A DNA stretch of 41,185 nucleotides from contig NZ_JABFMW010000016.1 of assembly GCF_013359725.1 (NCBI RefSeq), positions 50,095 to 91,279 on the forward strand, read 5' to 3'. The stretch comes from Pseudarthrobacter sp. C4D7. Its GTDB lineage: Bacteria; Actinomycetota; Actinomycetes; Actinomycetales; Micrococcaceae. This document shows, piece by piece, positions 32,191 to 40,380 of the stretch. The notes under the pieces were generated by a model. It was not told the DNA's origin and did not search any database. It saw only the letters and a list, made by a program, of their open reading frames with translations. Within the stretch, counting starts at the first letter, position 1. Each line of letters opens with the position of its first letter. The translations under genes were made by a program, and so were the position numbers.

Positions 32191-34163
32191 TGGACATCCT
32201 GGAGGTTTTTGGCTTCTTCGGAGGATTTGAGCTGCCAGGGAACACTGGCAACCATGACTCCGGGTTCGAAGTGGAGGCGGGTCTTGATGCGCAGGGCGGT
32301 CTGGTTGTGCACCAGCTGCTCCCACCACTTGCCCACCACATACTCGGGGATGTAGACCACCACCAGGTCCCGCGGGGAGTCCAGGCGCATCTGCTTGACG
32401 TAGTCCATGATGGGCGTGACCGTCTCGCGGTAGGGGCTGGCCAGGACGGTGAGCGGGACCGGGATCTCGAGCTTTTCCCAGTCGGCGATGGTGTGCGCGG
32501 TCTCGTCCGGGTCGATGTCCACCGTGATGGCGTCCAGCCGGGACGGGCGGGAGGCGCGCGCATAGGCCAAGGCACGCAGGACCGGCTTGCGGACGTGCGA
32601 GACCAGCAGGACGGCATGGACCCTGGTGGGCAGGGCGCGCGGTGACGAGTCCTCGTCCACCGCCAGCTCCTTGGCGACGTTGTCGTAGTGGGCCCGGATG
32701 CTCCACATGATCAGGAACAGGACGAACATGGCCAGCAGCGCGATCCAGGCGCCCTGCTGGAACTTGGTGATCAGGACGATCACCAGCACCAGGCCGGTCA
32801 TGCCAAAGCCGATGGTGTTGATGGTCCTGGACTTGATCATTTTGCGCCGGACGGCCTTGTCCTTGGCCAGTTTCAGTTCGCGGCCCCAGTGCCGGATCAT
32901 GCCCAGCTGGCTGAGGGTGAAGGAGATGAAGACGCCCACGATGTAGAGCTGGATGAGCTTGGTGACATCGGCGTCGAACGCAAGGATCAGGACCAGCGCA
33001 CCCGCTGCAAGGGCCAGCACGCCGTTGCTGAAGGCGAGCCTGTCGCCGCGGGTGCGGAGCTGGCGGGGCAGGTAGCCGTCCTGGGCCAGGATGGAGCCCA
33101 GGACCGGGAAGCCGTTGAAGGCGGTGTTGGATGCGAACACCAGGATGACGCCGGTGGCGGCCACCACGATGTAGAAGGGAATGGAACCGGCCCCGAAGAT
33201 CGTCTGTGCGATCTGGCTGATGGCCGGGTTCTGGATGTAGCCCGCGGGCAGCGGGTTGCCGTTGAGGAGGAATTCCTTGGCTGGATCCAGGACGATGTGG
33301 ACCTTGGTGGCGTTGGCCAGGTAGATGATGCCGGCCAGCATGGCGGCGCCAATTACGCCGAGGAGCAGCAGCGTGGTGGCCGCGTTCTTGCTCTTGGGGT
33401 GCCGGAAGTTGGGGACGCCGTTGCTGATGGCCTCCACGCCCGTCAGTGCCGCGGCGCCGGAGGAGAAGGCCCGCAGCAGGAGGAACGCGCCGGCCAGGCC
33501 CACCAGCCCCTGGTCGAAGCCCTCGGCCGGGACGATGGTGAAGGCAGCCGAGGGCGCCTGGCCCAGCTGGCCCGTGGCGGCCTGGAACATGCCCACCGCG
33601 GTCATGCCCAGGATGGACGCCATGAAGATGTAGGTGGGGACAGCGAAAACGCTGCCGGCCTCCTTGATGCCCCGGAGGTTCACCAAGGCAAGGATGACGA
33701 CGCCGACCGTGGCGATGACTGCCTGCTCACCGTGCAGTGACGGGACGGCGGTGGTGAGGTAGGACGCTGCCGACGACATCGACACAGCGACGGTCAGGAC
33801 GTAGTCCACCAGGAGCGCCGACGCCACGGTGAGCCCGGCGTACTTGCCGAGGTTCTCGTTGGCAATCTCGTAGTCGCCGCCGCCGGACGGATACGCGTGG
33901 ACGTTCTGCCGGTAGGAGGCCACCACGGTCAGCAGCACCACCATCACGGCCAGGCCAACCCAGGGGGAGATCGCCACGGCACTGACACCGGCCAGCGCCA
34001 GGGTGAGCAGGATCTCGTCGGGGGCGTAGGCCACGGAGGACAGGGCGTCGGAGGCAAAGATCGGCAGGGCGATCTTCTTGGGGAGCAGGGTATGGGCCAG
34101 GCGGTCATTCCGGAAGGGCCTGCCCACCAGCACGCGTTTGACGGCGTTCAGTATTGTCAACAC
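32187..34163 (-). CDS. APC-superfamily permease, KimA/KUP-like potassium importer
   Basis: The 658-residue protein has about 12 membrane segments (residues 30-500) followed by a cytoplasmic domain with a USP-like alpha/beta pattern (about 520-640). The segment ASDALSSVAYAPDEIL and the later YPSGGGDYEIANENLG match the B. subtilis KimA potassium-proton symporter closely. Divergent TrkA-type genes on the other side of the promoter region strengthen a potassium role. GTG 34163 is preceded by TAGCTT (34175-34170) at 6 nt, a leaderless arrangement. Family certain; potassium as substrate is inferred from similarity and context. Confidence 0.88.
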   Translation of the reverse strand: MLTILNAVKRVLVGRPFRNDRLAHTLLPKKIALPIFASDALSSVAYAPDEILLTLALAGVSAVAISPWVGLAVMVVLLTVVASYRQNVHAYPSGGGDYEIANENLGKYAGLTVASALLVDYVLTVAVSMSSAASYLTTAVPSLHGEQAVIATVGVVILALVNLRGIKEAGSVFAVPTYIFMASILGMTAVGMFQAATGQLGQAPSAAFTIVPAEGFDQGLVGLAGAFLLLRAFSSGAAALTGVEAISNGVPNFRHPKSKNAATTLLLLGVIGAAMLAGIIYLANATKVHIVLDPAKEFLLNGNPLPAGYIQNPAISQIAQTIFGAGSIPFYIVVAATGVILVFASNTAFNGFPVLGSILAQDGYLPRQLRTRGDRLAFSNGVLALAAGALVLILAFDADVTKLIQLYIVGVFISFTLSQLGMIRHWGRELKLAKDKAVRRKMIKSRTINTIGFGMTGLVLVIVLITKFQQGAWIALLAMFVLFLIMWSIRAHYDNVAKELAVDEDSSPRALPTRVHAVLLVSHVRKPVLRALAYARASRPSRLDAITVDIDPDETAHTIADWEKLEIPVPLTVLASPYRETVTPIMDYVKQMRLDSPRDLVVVYIPEYVVGKWWEQLVHNQTALRIKTRLHFEPGVMVASVPWQLKSSEEAKNLQDVQ

Positions 34164-34175
34164 CCCACAAAGCTA
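34161..34175 (-). promoter_or_regulatory. Leaderless-type promoter of the KimA-like gene
   Basis: On the minus strand TAGCTT (34175-34170) is followed by 6 nt and the GTG (34163-34161). No Shine-Dalgarno sequence precedes it. Confidence 0.45.
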
Positions 34176-34199
34176 GTCTGATTCGCTGGCGATGTCATG

Positions 34200-34241
34200 A
34201 CGGGCCCTTGCCGGTCCCGGGAGGGGCCGTGCCGGTAGAGT
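34200..34241 (+). promoter_or_regulatory. Intergenic hairpin and -10 for the TrkA pair
   Basis: ACGGGCCC (34200-34207) and GGGGCCGT (34223-34230) form a stem with one mismatch in the divergent region. TAGAGT (34236-34241) is the likely -10 of the plus-strand TrkA genes, with a leader of about 35 nt carrying GAGGAG (34271-34276). Confidence 0.35.
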
Positions 34242-34281
34242 TCTAGCTGCACGATCCTGACTTAGATACAGAGGAGATACG

Positions 34282-34956
34282 GTGGCGCATTTCGTGATCA
34301 TGGGATGTGGCCGGGTGGGGGCAACGCTGGCGCATACGCTGGAGGACGCCGGTCATTCCGTGGCCATCATCGACCAGGATGACCGCGCGTTCCGCCGGCT
34401 CCGCCAAGGCTTCACCGGCCGGAAGGTGACCGGTGTGGGCTTTGACCGGGACACCCTCAAGCAGGCCGGAGTCGGCGAAGCCTATGCTTTCGCTGCTGTT
34501 TCCAGCGGTGACAACTCAAATATCCTGGCCACCCGCGTGGCCCGCGAAACCTTCCACGTTCCCCACGTGGTCGCCAGGATCTATGACCCGGGCCGCGCCG
34601 AGATCTACCAGCGGCTGGGCATCCCCACGGTGGCCGCCGTCCGCTGGAGTGCTGACCAGGTGCTTCGCCGGATTCTTCCCGAACAGCATCTGGCCGGCGA
34701 TTTCCGCGAGCCGTCGGGCCGGCTGGTCCTGGCTGAGCTGGACCTGGACGCCGGCTGGATCGGCCACCGCATCAGCAGCATCGAGAAGGCTGCCGGTGTC
34801 CGCGTGGCCTATGTCACCCGTTTCGGCGAAGGCCTGCTGCCTGACGCCGGAACGGCGTACCAGGACGGGGACACGGTGCACGCCATGCTGCAGGTGGACC
34901 GCAGCGCCCACATCGCCCAGATCCTCGCCAAAGCCCCCGCCAAGGAGTACCAGTGA
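34282..34956 (+). CDS. ceoB: TrkA-family potassium uptake regulator (CeoB-like)
   Basis: This 224-residue protein has an RCK N-terminal domain with the NAD-binding loop GCGRVG (9-14) and an acidic end of the second strand (IIDQDD), then a RCK-C domain (about 140-215). Such proteins sit on the cytoplasmic face of potassium channels or symporters and gate them in response to nucleotides such as NAD(H), ATP/ADP or c-di-AMP. GTG 34282 follows GAGGAG at 5 nt. The stop overlaps the second TrkA gene (GTGA). The pair is divergent from a KimA-like permease, as for ceoB-ceoC in mycobacteria. Confidence 0.92.
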   Translation: MAHFVIMGCGRVGATLAHTLEDAGHSVAIIDQDDRAFRRLRQGFTGRKVTGVGFDRDTLKQAGVGEAYAFAAVSSGDNSNILATRVARETFHVPHVVARIYDPGRAEIYQRLGIPTVAAVRWSADQVLRRILPEQHLAGDFREPSGRLVLAELDLDAGWIGHRISSIEKAAGVRVAYVTRFGEGLLPDAGTAYQDGDTVHAMLQVDRSAHIAQILAKAPAKEYQ

Positions 34957-35711
34957 AAGTCGTTATCGTCGGCGCCGGCAGTGTCGGGTCGTCCATTGCC
35001 AGGGAGCTGCTGTCGCACAAGCACGAGATCCTGCTGATCGACCTCAAACCCGAGGTGATCGGCCGGAGCGGCCTGCGCGGCGCGCACTGGCTGGTCGGGG
35101 ACGCCTGCGAACTCTCCACGCTGCAGGGCGCAAAGGTGCAGGACGCCGACGTCGTGGTCTCCGCGACCGGAGACGACAAGGTGAACCTGGTGGTGTCGCT
35201 CCTGGCGAAGACCGAATTCGGCGTCGGCCGCACCGTGGGCCGGGTGAACAACCCGAAGAACGACTGGATGTTCAATGATTCCTGGGGCGTCGACGTCGCC
35301 GTCAATACCCCGCAGCTGATGACCGCGCTGGTGGAGGAAGCCGTGGAAATCGGCGACCTGGTGCGCCTGCTGACGCTGCAGACCGGGGTGGCGTCGCTGG
35401 TGGAATTCACCGTGCCCCACGATTCCCACGTCATCGGCATGACCGTGGGTGATATCCACTGGCCCGAGGACGCCACCCTGGTGGCCATCCTGCGGGACCA
35501 GGCGCCGATCACGCCCAGCCGGGACGACGTCATTGATGGCGGCGATGAACTCTTCTTCGTGACCACCATTGCCGCCGAGGACCGCCTGCGCGAACTGCTC
35601 TCCTCCGCCCCTGGGAGCATCGACACCGGGGAACATCCGGAAGGCAGCGGCCCGGAGGCCTCGGCGGGCAGTCACGGCCACGCCATGGAGGACGACGGCT
35701 TCGACGGCTGA
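34953..35711 (+). CDS. ceoC: TrkA-family potassium uptake regulator (CeoC-like)
   Basis: This 252-residue paralogue of the previous gene has the NAD-binding loop GAGSVG (7-12), the strand end LIDLKPE and a RCK-C domain (about 140-215). The C-terminal 30 residues are acidic and Gly/Ser-rich, probably disordered. GTG 34953 overlaps the ceoB stop by 4 bp and follows AAGGAG (34942-34947). The two proteins likely form a hetero-ring. It is convergent with the DUF3159 gene 33 bp away, with no clear terminator between them. Confidence 0.92.
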   Translation: MKVVIVGAGSVGSSIARELLSHKHEILLIDLKPEVIGRSGLRGAHWLVGDACELSTLQGAKVQDADVVVSATGDDKVNLVVSLLAKTEFGVGRTVGRVNNPKNDWMFNDSWGVDVAVNTPQLMTALVEEAVEIGDLVRLLTLQTGVASLVEFTVPHDSHVIGMTVGDIHWPEDATLVAILRDQAPITPSRDDVIDGGDELFFVTTIAAEDRLRELLSSAPGSIDTGEHPEGSGPEASAGSHGHAMEDDGFDG

Positions 35712-35744
35712 GCCGCGCCTGGCTGCCTGGGGATTGCCTGGGCG

Positions 35745-36518
35745 TCAGGCAGTTCGGTCTGCGCCGGCTTCTTCGTCAGCGTCAGCGGGAGCCGGCCGGG
35801 TCACCAGCCAGGCAACCCAGATCCCGAGGATGTACAAGGGCGCGCCCATGATGAGTCGGGTGGTGGCGAGTGCGGCCAGGCCCTCGGTACCCATGAGGTA
35901 GAGGGGCACCTGGACGATAAGCCGGAGCGCCAGTACGGTGACGATGATCCAGGTGCCCAGCCGGTAGGCCTTGACCCGTGCAGGGTCCTTCCGCCATTCC
36001 ACACCCTCGTTCCGGATGAAGCCGAAGAGCAGCCCCGCCACGGGCCACTTCACTGCAATGGAAAGGACCATGGCGAGGATATAGGCGCCATTGGTGAAGA
36101 ACCCGGGAAGGTAGAAATCTTCCGCCTTGCCTGTGGTGTTGGCCAGCCAGGCGGATATGCCGACGCCGGCGACGCCCGCCAGGGCCTGGGTCAAGGGGCG
36201 ACGCTGGACCAGACGGACCACCGTGAACACGGCCGCGGATGCCAGGGCTGCCACCAGGGACAGGCTCAGCTCGCGGGAAATGGTGAACGCCACCAGGAAC
36301 ACGAGTCCGGGAACGATGCTTTCGGCGATGCCCTGCACTCCCCCGGCGCTGCGCAGCACGTCCACCCGGCCGTCGTGGGTCCGGTGCAGGCCCGCTTTGG
36401 CAGCGTATTCAGCGGCAAGGCCGGCCACCGGGGACGGAGCATCCTGCGCGCCGCCCTGCTGGCCGGTCCTGCCCCGGTTCTCCGGGGCGGTGGGCTGTTC
36501 GGGCTGGTTCGCGGTCAT
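35745..36518 (-). CDS. DUF3159 family membrane protein
   Basis: The 257-residue protein has a disordered N-terminus (about 1-60, Pro/Gln-rich) and about five to six membrane helices. It matches the actinobacterial DUF3159 family (M. tuberculosis Rv2693c-like). Its function is unknown. ATG 36518 overlaps the stop of the OB-fold gene by 4 bp (ATGA) and follows GGAGAA. It lies at the end of a four-gene minus-strand operon beginning with dut. Confidence 0.88.
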   Translation of the reverse strand: MTANQPEQPTAPENRGRTGQQGGAQDAPSPVAGLAAEYAAKAGLHRTHDGRVDVLRSAGGVQGIAESIVPGLVFLVAFTISRELSLSLVAALASAAVFTVVRLVQRRPLTQALAGVAGVGISAWLANTTGKAEDFYLPGFFTNGAYILAMVLSIAVKWPVAGLLFGFIRNEGVEWRKDPARVKAYRLGTWIIVTVLALRLIVQVPLYLMGTEGLAALATTRLIMGAPLYILGIWVAWLVTRPAPADADEEAGADRTA

Positions 36519-36895
36519 TCGTTCTCCTGGCGGGACAGTATCTCGTAGCGGGGATTGAAGATGGTGGGCATGTCCTTGCCCCGGGCCAGCATCCCCTCGA
36601 CGCGGATTTCAGCTCCGGCTTCGATACCCGGCACTCTGCGCCGGCCAAGCCAGACAATACGGAGCCGGGGCGGCCTGCGTTGTCCCGGAGCGCCGGGCCG
36701 CCCGGCATCGTCCTCGGCAACGATGGCACTGAATTCAGCCGTCCGGTCGGCCGGAACGAAGGTCACGGATTCGATGTGGCCCTGGCACATGACACGGCCC
36801 CGGTCGGGCAGTTTGCCCAGGGGCGTGATCCCACCTGATGCCGTCGCAGTGCCGCCCTCGGGGGACTCAGCCGATCTGGGTAACTTCGGGACCAC
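36515..36895 (-). CDS. Small OB-fold nucleic-acid-binding-type protein
   Basis: The 126-residue protein has the strand pattern of an OB-fold (VMCQGHIESVTFVP, then RLRIVWLGRRRVPGIEAGAEIRVEGML and YEILSR), matching the Rv2694c-type family that accompanies DUF3710 and DUF3159. GTG 36895 overlaps the DUF3710 end by 29 bp; a shorter start is possible. Whether it binds nucleic acid is not known. Confidence 0.82.
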   Translation of the reverse strand: MVPKLPRSAESPEGGTATASGGITPLGKLPDRGRVMCQGHIESVTFVPADRTAEFSAIVAEDDAGRPGAPGQRRPPRLRIVWLGRRRVPGIEAGAEIRVEGMLARGKDMPTIFNPRYEILSRQENE

Positions 36896-37580
36896 GTTCG
36901 GGCTCCTCCAGGGTGGGCGCTGCAGGCGGAGGAGTGGCTGATGCGTCCTTGGGCAGCCTCAGCTGCAGGAGATCGCGGGGCGGCATGGGGCTGTCGCCGC
37001 GGACCACCACCACCTGCCGGAACAGGGCCTCGAGCGGTTCGGCGGCGGGCCGTTCCAGCGCAGCAGGTCCGCCCAGGACACCGCGCAGGAACCAGCGGGG
37101 ACCATCGACGCCAATGAAGCGGGCCACCCGGTAGCCCTGGCTGCCGTCCGGAAGTCCGGCGGGAAGCTTGGCCACCAGTTCGGTGCCAAAAGCGCCTTCC
37201 ACTTCTTCGACCTGGCCGCCCTGCGCGCCTACGGACTGGCCGATCTGCTCACGGATTTCGTCCCAGAGGGTCTCTGTCTTGGGGGCGGCGAACGCCTGCA
37301 GCTGCAGGCTGGAGCCGTCCAGGTCCAGGGTGACTGCGACAACCCGCTGCGTTGCCTCTTCCACCTCGAGGCGGAGTTGAAGGCCTTCGCTGGGGGTAAT
37401 CAGCAAGGCACCGAGGTCCACGAAGCCGTCGCGGCTGGTGATCTCGGATTCGTCGAAGGGTCCGTTCCCGCTGCGGGCTGCAGCGCCGGGTCCGCCGTCT
37501 TCGGCCTCCGCGGTCGTCAGCTCTTCAGCCGGCTGCGCCGGCTCTTCGTTCTTTGCTTTCCTGCCAAGCCCAAAGACCAT
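36867..37580 (-). CDS. DUF3710 domain-containing protein
   Basis: The 237-residue protein belongs to the actinobacterial DUF3710 family, unknown function. An acidic, Ala-rich N-terminus (1-40) precedes a conserved domain that includes FVDLGALLITPSEGL, WDEIREQI and GPRWFLRGVLGGPAA. ATG 37580 follows AAGGAG at about 6 nt. It lies 107 bp behind dut; the gap holds a GGCGGG/CCCGCC hairpin (37626-37649) that could reduce read-through. Family call firm. Confidence 0.9.
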   Translation of the reverse strand: MVFGLGRKAKNEEPAQPAEELTTAEAEDGGPGAAARSGNGPFDESEITSRDGFVDLGALLITPSEGLQLRLEVEEATQRVVAVTLDLDGSSLQLQAFAAPKTETLWDEIREQIGQSVGAQGGQVEEVEGAFGTELVAKLPAGLPDGSQGYRVARFIGVDGPRWFLRGVLGGPAALERPAAEPLEALFRQVVVVRGDSPMPPRDLLQLRLPKDASATPPPAAPTLEEPERGPEVTQIG

Positions 37581-37625
37581 GGGTGACTCCTTATTCCTGG
37601 AAATGTGCCAGTTCTGAATGGTGCA

Positions 37626-37649
37626 GGCGGGCCCTGCGGAGGTCCCGCC
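37626..37649 (-). terminator. Possible attenuating hairpin between dut and DUF3710
   Basis: GGCGGG (37626-37631) pairs with CCCGCC (37644-37649), with a further CC/GG pair inside after one mismatch. There is no T-run, so it is at best a weak terminator or an RNA-processing structure. Confidence 0.35.
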
Positions 37650-37687
37650 GTCGTACGTGCCGGCGAAGCAGCTGGTGCCTCCGGTGG

Positions 37688-38206
37688 TCAGGCTCCTGGA
37701 GCCTTGAACCCGCCGGTGGACCCAAAGCCGCCCGTGCCGCGCACGGAGCCGCTCAATTCGCTGACAGGAATGAACTGGGCGTACTCCACCCGTTGGATGA
37801 CCATTTGGGCAATTCTATCGCCGCGCCGCAGCTCTATCGCCTGGGATGGGTCGGTATTCAGCAGGGTCACCGAGATCTCTCCGCGGTAGCCCGCGTCCAC
37901 AGTGCCGGGTGCGTTGACGATCGTGAGGCCGTGCTTGGTGGCCAGGCCGGAGCGGGGGTGGATCAGCGCTACGAATCCGTCGGGGAGTGCAATGGCGACG
38001 CCGGTGGGGACCAGTTTGCGCTCCCCTGGCAACAGCACCACGTCCTCGCGGGCTCGCAGGTCCGCGCCGGCGTCGCCCGGATGCGCGTAGGACGGTGCTT
38101 CCAGCTCCGGATCCAGCATTTTTAACTGAACCTGGAGGGTGGGGGCAGCAGCGGCGGGTGATGCTGCGTCCGGGACAAGGTCTGCCGTGGCGGGATGATC
38201 AGTCAC
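37688..38206 (-). CDS. dut: dUTP diphosphatase
   Basis: This trimeric dUTPase removes dUTP and supplies dUMP for thymidylate synthesis. All five motifs are visible: [40 protein letters not shown] and the C-terminal [11 protein letters not shown]. The N-terminal 25 residues are Ala-rich. Two GTG codons are possible starts, 38206 and 38212. The -10 TAGAGT (38220-38215) lies 8 nt before the first and only 2 nt before the second, so 38206 is preferred and the transcript is probably leaderless; the protein is then 172 residues. Confidence 0.95.
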   Translation of the reverse strand: MTDHPATADLVPDAASPAAAAPTLQVQLKMLDPELEAPSYAHPGDAGADLRAREDVVLLPGERKLVPTGVAIALPDGFVALIHPRSGLATKHGLTIVNAPGTVDAGYRGEISVTLLNTDPSQAIELRRGDRIAQMVIQRVEYAQFIPVSELSGSVRGTGGFGSTGGFKAPGA

Positions 38207-38220
38207 AGTCACTCACTCTA
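38204..38220 (-). promoter_or_regulatory. Leaderless-type promoter of dut
   Basis: On the minus strand TAGAGT (38220-38215) precedes the GTG (38206-38204) by 8 nt; no Shine-Dalgarno sequence lies at a useful distance. Confidence 0.4.
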
Positions 38221-38322
38221 ACCCGCGCCCTCCAGTCGGTCCTAAGGCACCGGTCCCCGGAGGACGGGCACGGCGGCCCGCACCAAGGTGAAATAGCGGG
38301 CCAAAGGTGGAAAGCTTGGGCC

Positions 38323-38811
38323 ATGCCCGAATCAAGCTCGCCAGCGTCCGTGCCCAGTTCTTCGTCCACTGGAGGGCCGGTTGTTTACCGGGAGAAACTG
38401 TGGCCCAACGCGTGGATCTGGGTGATCGCGGCAGGTGTTTCAGCGGCGGGCATCCTGGTCTTCGCTCCCATCAGCATGGAAGCCGGGTTCATAGCGGCAG
38501 TGGTTCTCCTGGCCATCATCACGGTCCTCCTGGTGCTTTCCACCCCTGCCATAACGGTCACGCCCGACACCCTGACTATCGGCCGGGCCACCATTGAACG
38601 CCGCTTTGTGGGTGCCGTGCAGCAGTTCACGGCCGGTGACGCGACGGCGGAGCGCGGCACCCGGCTTAATGGCCTGGCTTACCTGTGCATCCGGGGCTGG
38701 ATCGATCCCGTAGTGAAAATCGAGATTACCGACCCCGCCGACCGGACCCCCTACTGGCTCGCCTCGACCCGGCACCCCGATCGGCTGACGGCCGCCCTGG
38801 CCGGGCGCTGA
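38323..38811 (+). CDS. DUF3093 family membrane protein
   Basis: The 162-residue protein has a disordered Ser/Pro-rich N-terminus (1-20), a short region REKLWPNAW, two adjacent membrane helices (about 28-75) and a C-terminal soluble domain with strands (TVTPDTLTIGRATIERRFVG, then GWIDPVVKIEITD). This matches DUF3093, unknown function. ATG 38323 has only a weak purine-rich stretch upstream. It is divergent from dut. In mycobacteria a DUF3093 gene also lies beside dut. Confidence 0.87.
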   Translation: MPESSSPASVPSSSSTGGPVVYREKLWPNAWIWVIAAGVSAAGILVFAPISMEAGFIAAVVLLAIITVLLVLSTPAITVTPDTLTIGRATIERRFVGAVQQFTAGDATAERGTRLNGLAYLCIRGWIDPVVKIEITDPADRTPYWLASTRHPDRLTAALAGR

Positions 38812-38940
38812 CACCGCCGTGGGGCCCCTCCCGGGCCTTGCTGCACCGGAAAATCACGGCGCGCCCTGCCTCTTGAGCCAAATAGAAGCAACCGGATGGC
38901 AGAGTTTCGATTGATAGTAATGCCAGGGTGGAGGATTTGT

Positions 38941-40272
38941 ATGCAGGATCTACGGCTTGTAGGCGTGCACGACGACGGGACGCATGTCCTGTTGAGCGGG
39001 GCCGGCGGCGAGATGTTCCAGCTGCCAATCGATGAGGCTTTGCGGACGGCCAGCCGTGCCACGGCCAAACCTCGGGCGGAGCGGCCTGCCGTTCCCATGT
39101 CCCCAAGGGACATCCAGGCCCGGATCCGTGCCGGCGCCACCGCGGCCGACGTCGCGGAGTTGTCCGGGATGCCCTTGGCCAAGGTGGAGCGTTACGAGGG
39201 CCCGGTCCTGGCCGAACGTGAGTACGTTGCACAACAGGCCCGGAAGGTGGAAGTCGCAGCGCCCTCCCCCGGCCACGACGCGTACCGCTCAGCCTTCGGC
39301 GACAACCCGGCAACCCTGGATGACATGGTGGCGCACCGGCTTTCCGCCCATGGCATCAATCCCGCCTCCGTGGAATGGGACTCGTGGCGGCGCCAGGACG
39401 GGACCTGGACTGTATCCGCCAGCTTCGAAGCCAAGCCCGGTGGAACTTCCGGAATCGGCGAGGAACCTCCTGCGCTCTGGACCTTCAACCCCGGCCGCAA
39501 GTCATTGCAGAACACCAACCGCTGGGCGCAGCAGCTGAGCGAACTCGAGCCCCTGGACGGCCCAGTTCCCGCGCGCCGGCTCACGGCCGTTTCCGACCGT
39601 CCTTTTGATTTTGAAACCGACGCCGACTCGGCAAAGGCATCCGCCACAGGTCTGAACGGCGCCCAAGATTCCGGCAAGGAATCCGACGGCCTCCTGGATA
39701 TGCTCCGTTCACGTCGCGGCCAGCGGCTGGGAGTGGACGAGGATTCGGACGACGCCCTGGCGCTGCTTTTGGCGCACGGCGTTCCGGCTGCCCATCCGCG
39801 GCCTTCCGAGGTAGCCGCCGAGGCAGCCCCTGAGGCTGCACCGGAAGAACCCGAGACCCAGGACGGGCAGGCGGACGCCCCTGCAGCCCAGGGCGATTCG
39901 TTTATCCGGCGACGGGAGACCAGGCCGTCCATGCTGTCCAGGCTGAGCCTGCTCCCCTCGCACCGGGATGGCCACGATGACTCGCTGCGGCTGCACGACG
40001 GCGTCAGCACCGACACGCGCGAAATCACCATCGCAGCGTCCCCGCAAAAATCGTCGGGCTCCACACCGGCAGCGGGCTCAACCAACTCCGCCGGCACCGG
40101 GTTGGACGAGCTGCTGGGCAGCACCCCCCGCCGCCCGGCTTCCAAGCAGAACGATGCAGCCCCGGATACCGGGCAGTTGCCGGAAACCGAGGCGCCGGAA
40201 CGGCCCGCACGGCCCAAGCGTTCCAGTGTGCCGTCGTGGGACGAAATCGTCTTCGGTACCCGGGGCGACTAG
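38941..40272 (+). CDS. sepH: Septation protein SepH (DUF3071)
   Basis: The 443-residue protein starts MQDLRLVGVHDDG at ATG 38941 after GGAGGA. The N-terminal DUF3071 domain (about 1-190) contains a helix-turn-helix-like stretch (about 54-86, SPRDIQARIRAGATAADVAE) that in Streptomyces SepH is needed for FtsZ binding and stimulation of Z-ring assembly. The remaining part is long, acidic and disordered, ending with a conserved-looking basic/aromatic tail (KRSSVPSWDEIVFG). The 129 bp before it contain no other gene; a DUF4193 gene, which I recall in this area of mycobacteria, is not seen. A terminator follows. Confidence 0.94.
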   Translation: MQDLRLVGVHDDGTHVLLSGAGGEMFQLPIDEALRTASRATAKPRAERPAVPMSPRDIQARIRAGATAADVAELSGMPLAKVERYEGPVLAEREYVAQQARKVEVAAPSPGHDAYRSAFGDNPATLDDMVAHRLSAHGINPASVEWDSWRRQDGTWTVSASFEAKPGGTSGIGEEPPALWTFNPGRKSLQNTNRWAQQLSELEPLDGPVPARRLTAVSDRPFDFETDADSAKASATGLNGAQDSGKESDGLLDMLRSRRGQRLGVDEDSDDALALLLAHGVPAAHPRPSEVAAEAAPEAAPEEPETQDGQADAPAAQGDSFIRRRETRPSMLSRLSLLPSHRDGHDDSLRLHDGVSTDTREITIAASPQKSSGSTPAAGSTNSAGTGLDELLGSTPRRPASKQNDAAPDTGQLPETEAPERPARPKRSSVPSWDEIVFGTRGD

Positions 40273-40281
40273 GACCACTTT

Positions 40282-40303
40282 CCCTCCCGCTGTCCCGGGA
40301 GGG
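40282..40303 (+). terminator. Terminator after sepH
   Basis: CCCTCCCG (40282-40289) pairs perfectly with CGGGAGGG (40296-40303) around CTGTCC. No long T-run follows. Confidence 0.75.
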
Positions 40304-40327
40304 GTCGTTGCCGGTGCTCCCGCGTGC

Positions 40328-40333
40328 TAGGCT
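40328..40333 (+). promoter_or_regulatory. Possible -10 of the reductase gene
   Basis: TAGGCT (40328-40333) lies 47 nt before the GTG at 40381, giving a leader of about 40 nt. No convincing -35 is seen. Confidence 0.35.
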
Positions 40334-40380
40334 CCCCGCAGCCAGTCGTCAAAGACTGCACTCATCACGGGAGGTTTGCT

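Noticed and set aside
32688..33740. 350-codon plus-strand frame opposite the KimA-like permease
   Set aside because: Asp/Gln/Gly/His-rich nonsense translation mirroring membrane-helix codons on the other strand.
34164..34281. c-di-AMP (ydaO) riboswitch before the KimA-like gene
   Set aside because: The start codon is 6 nt from the -10 box, leaving no leader, and the 118-bp region lacks the consensus.
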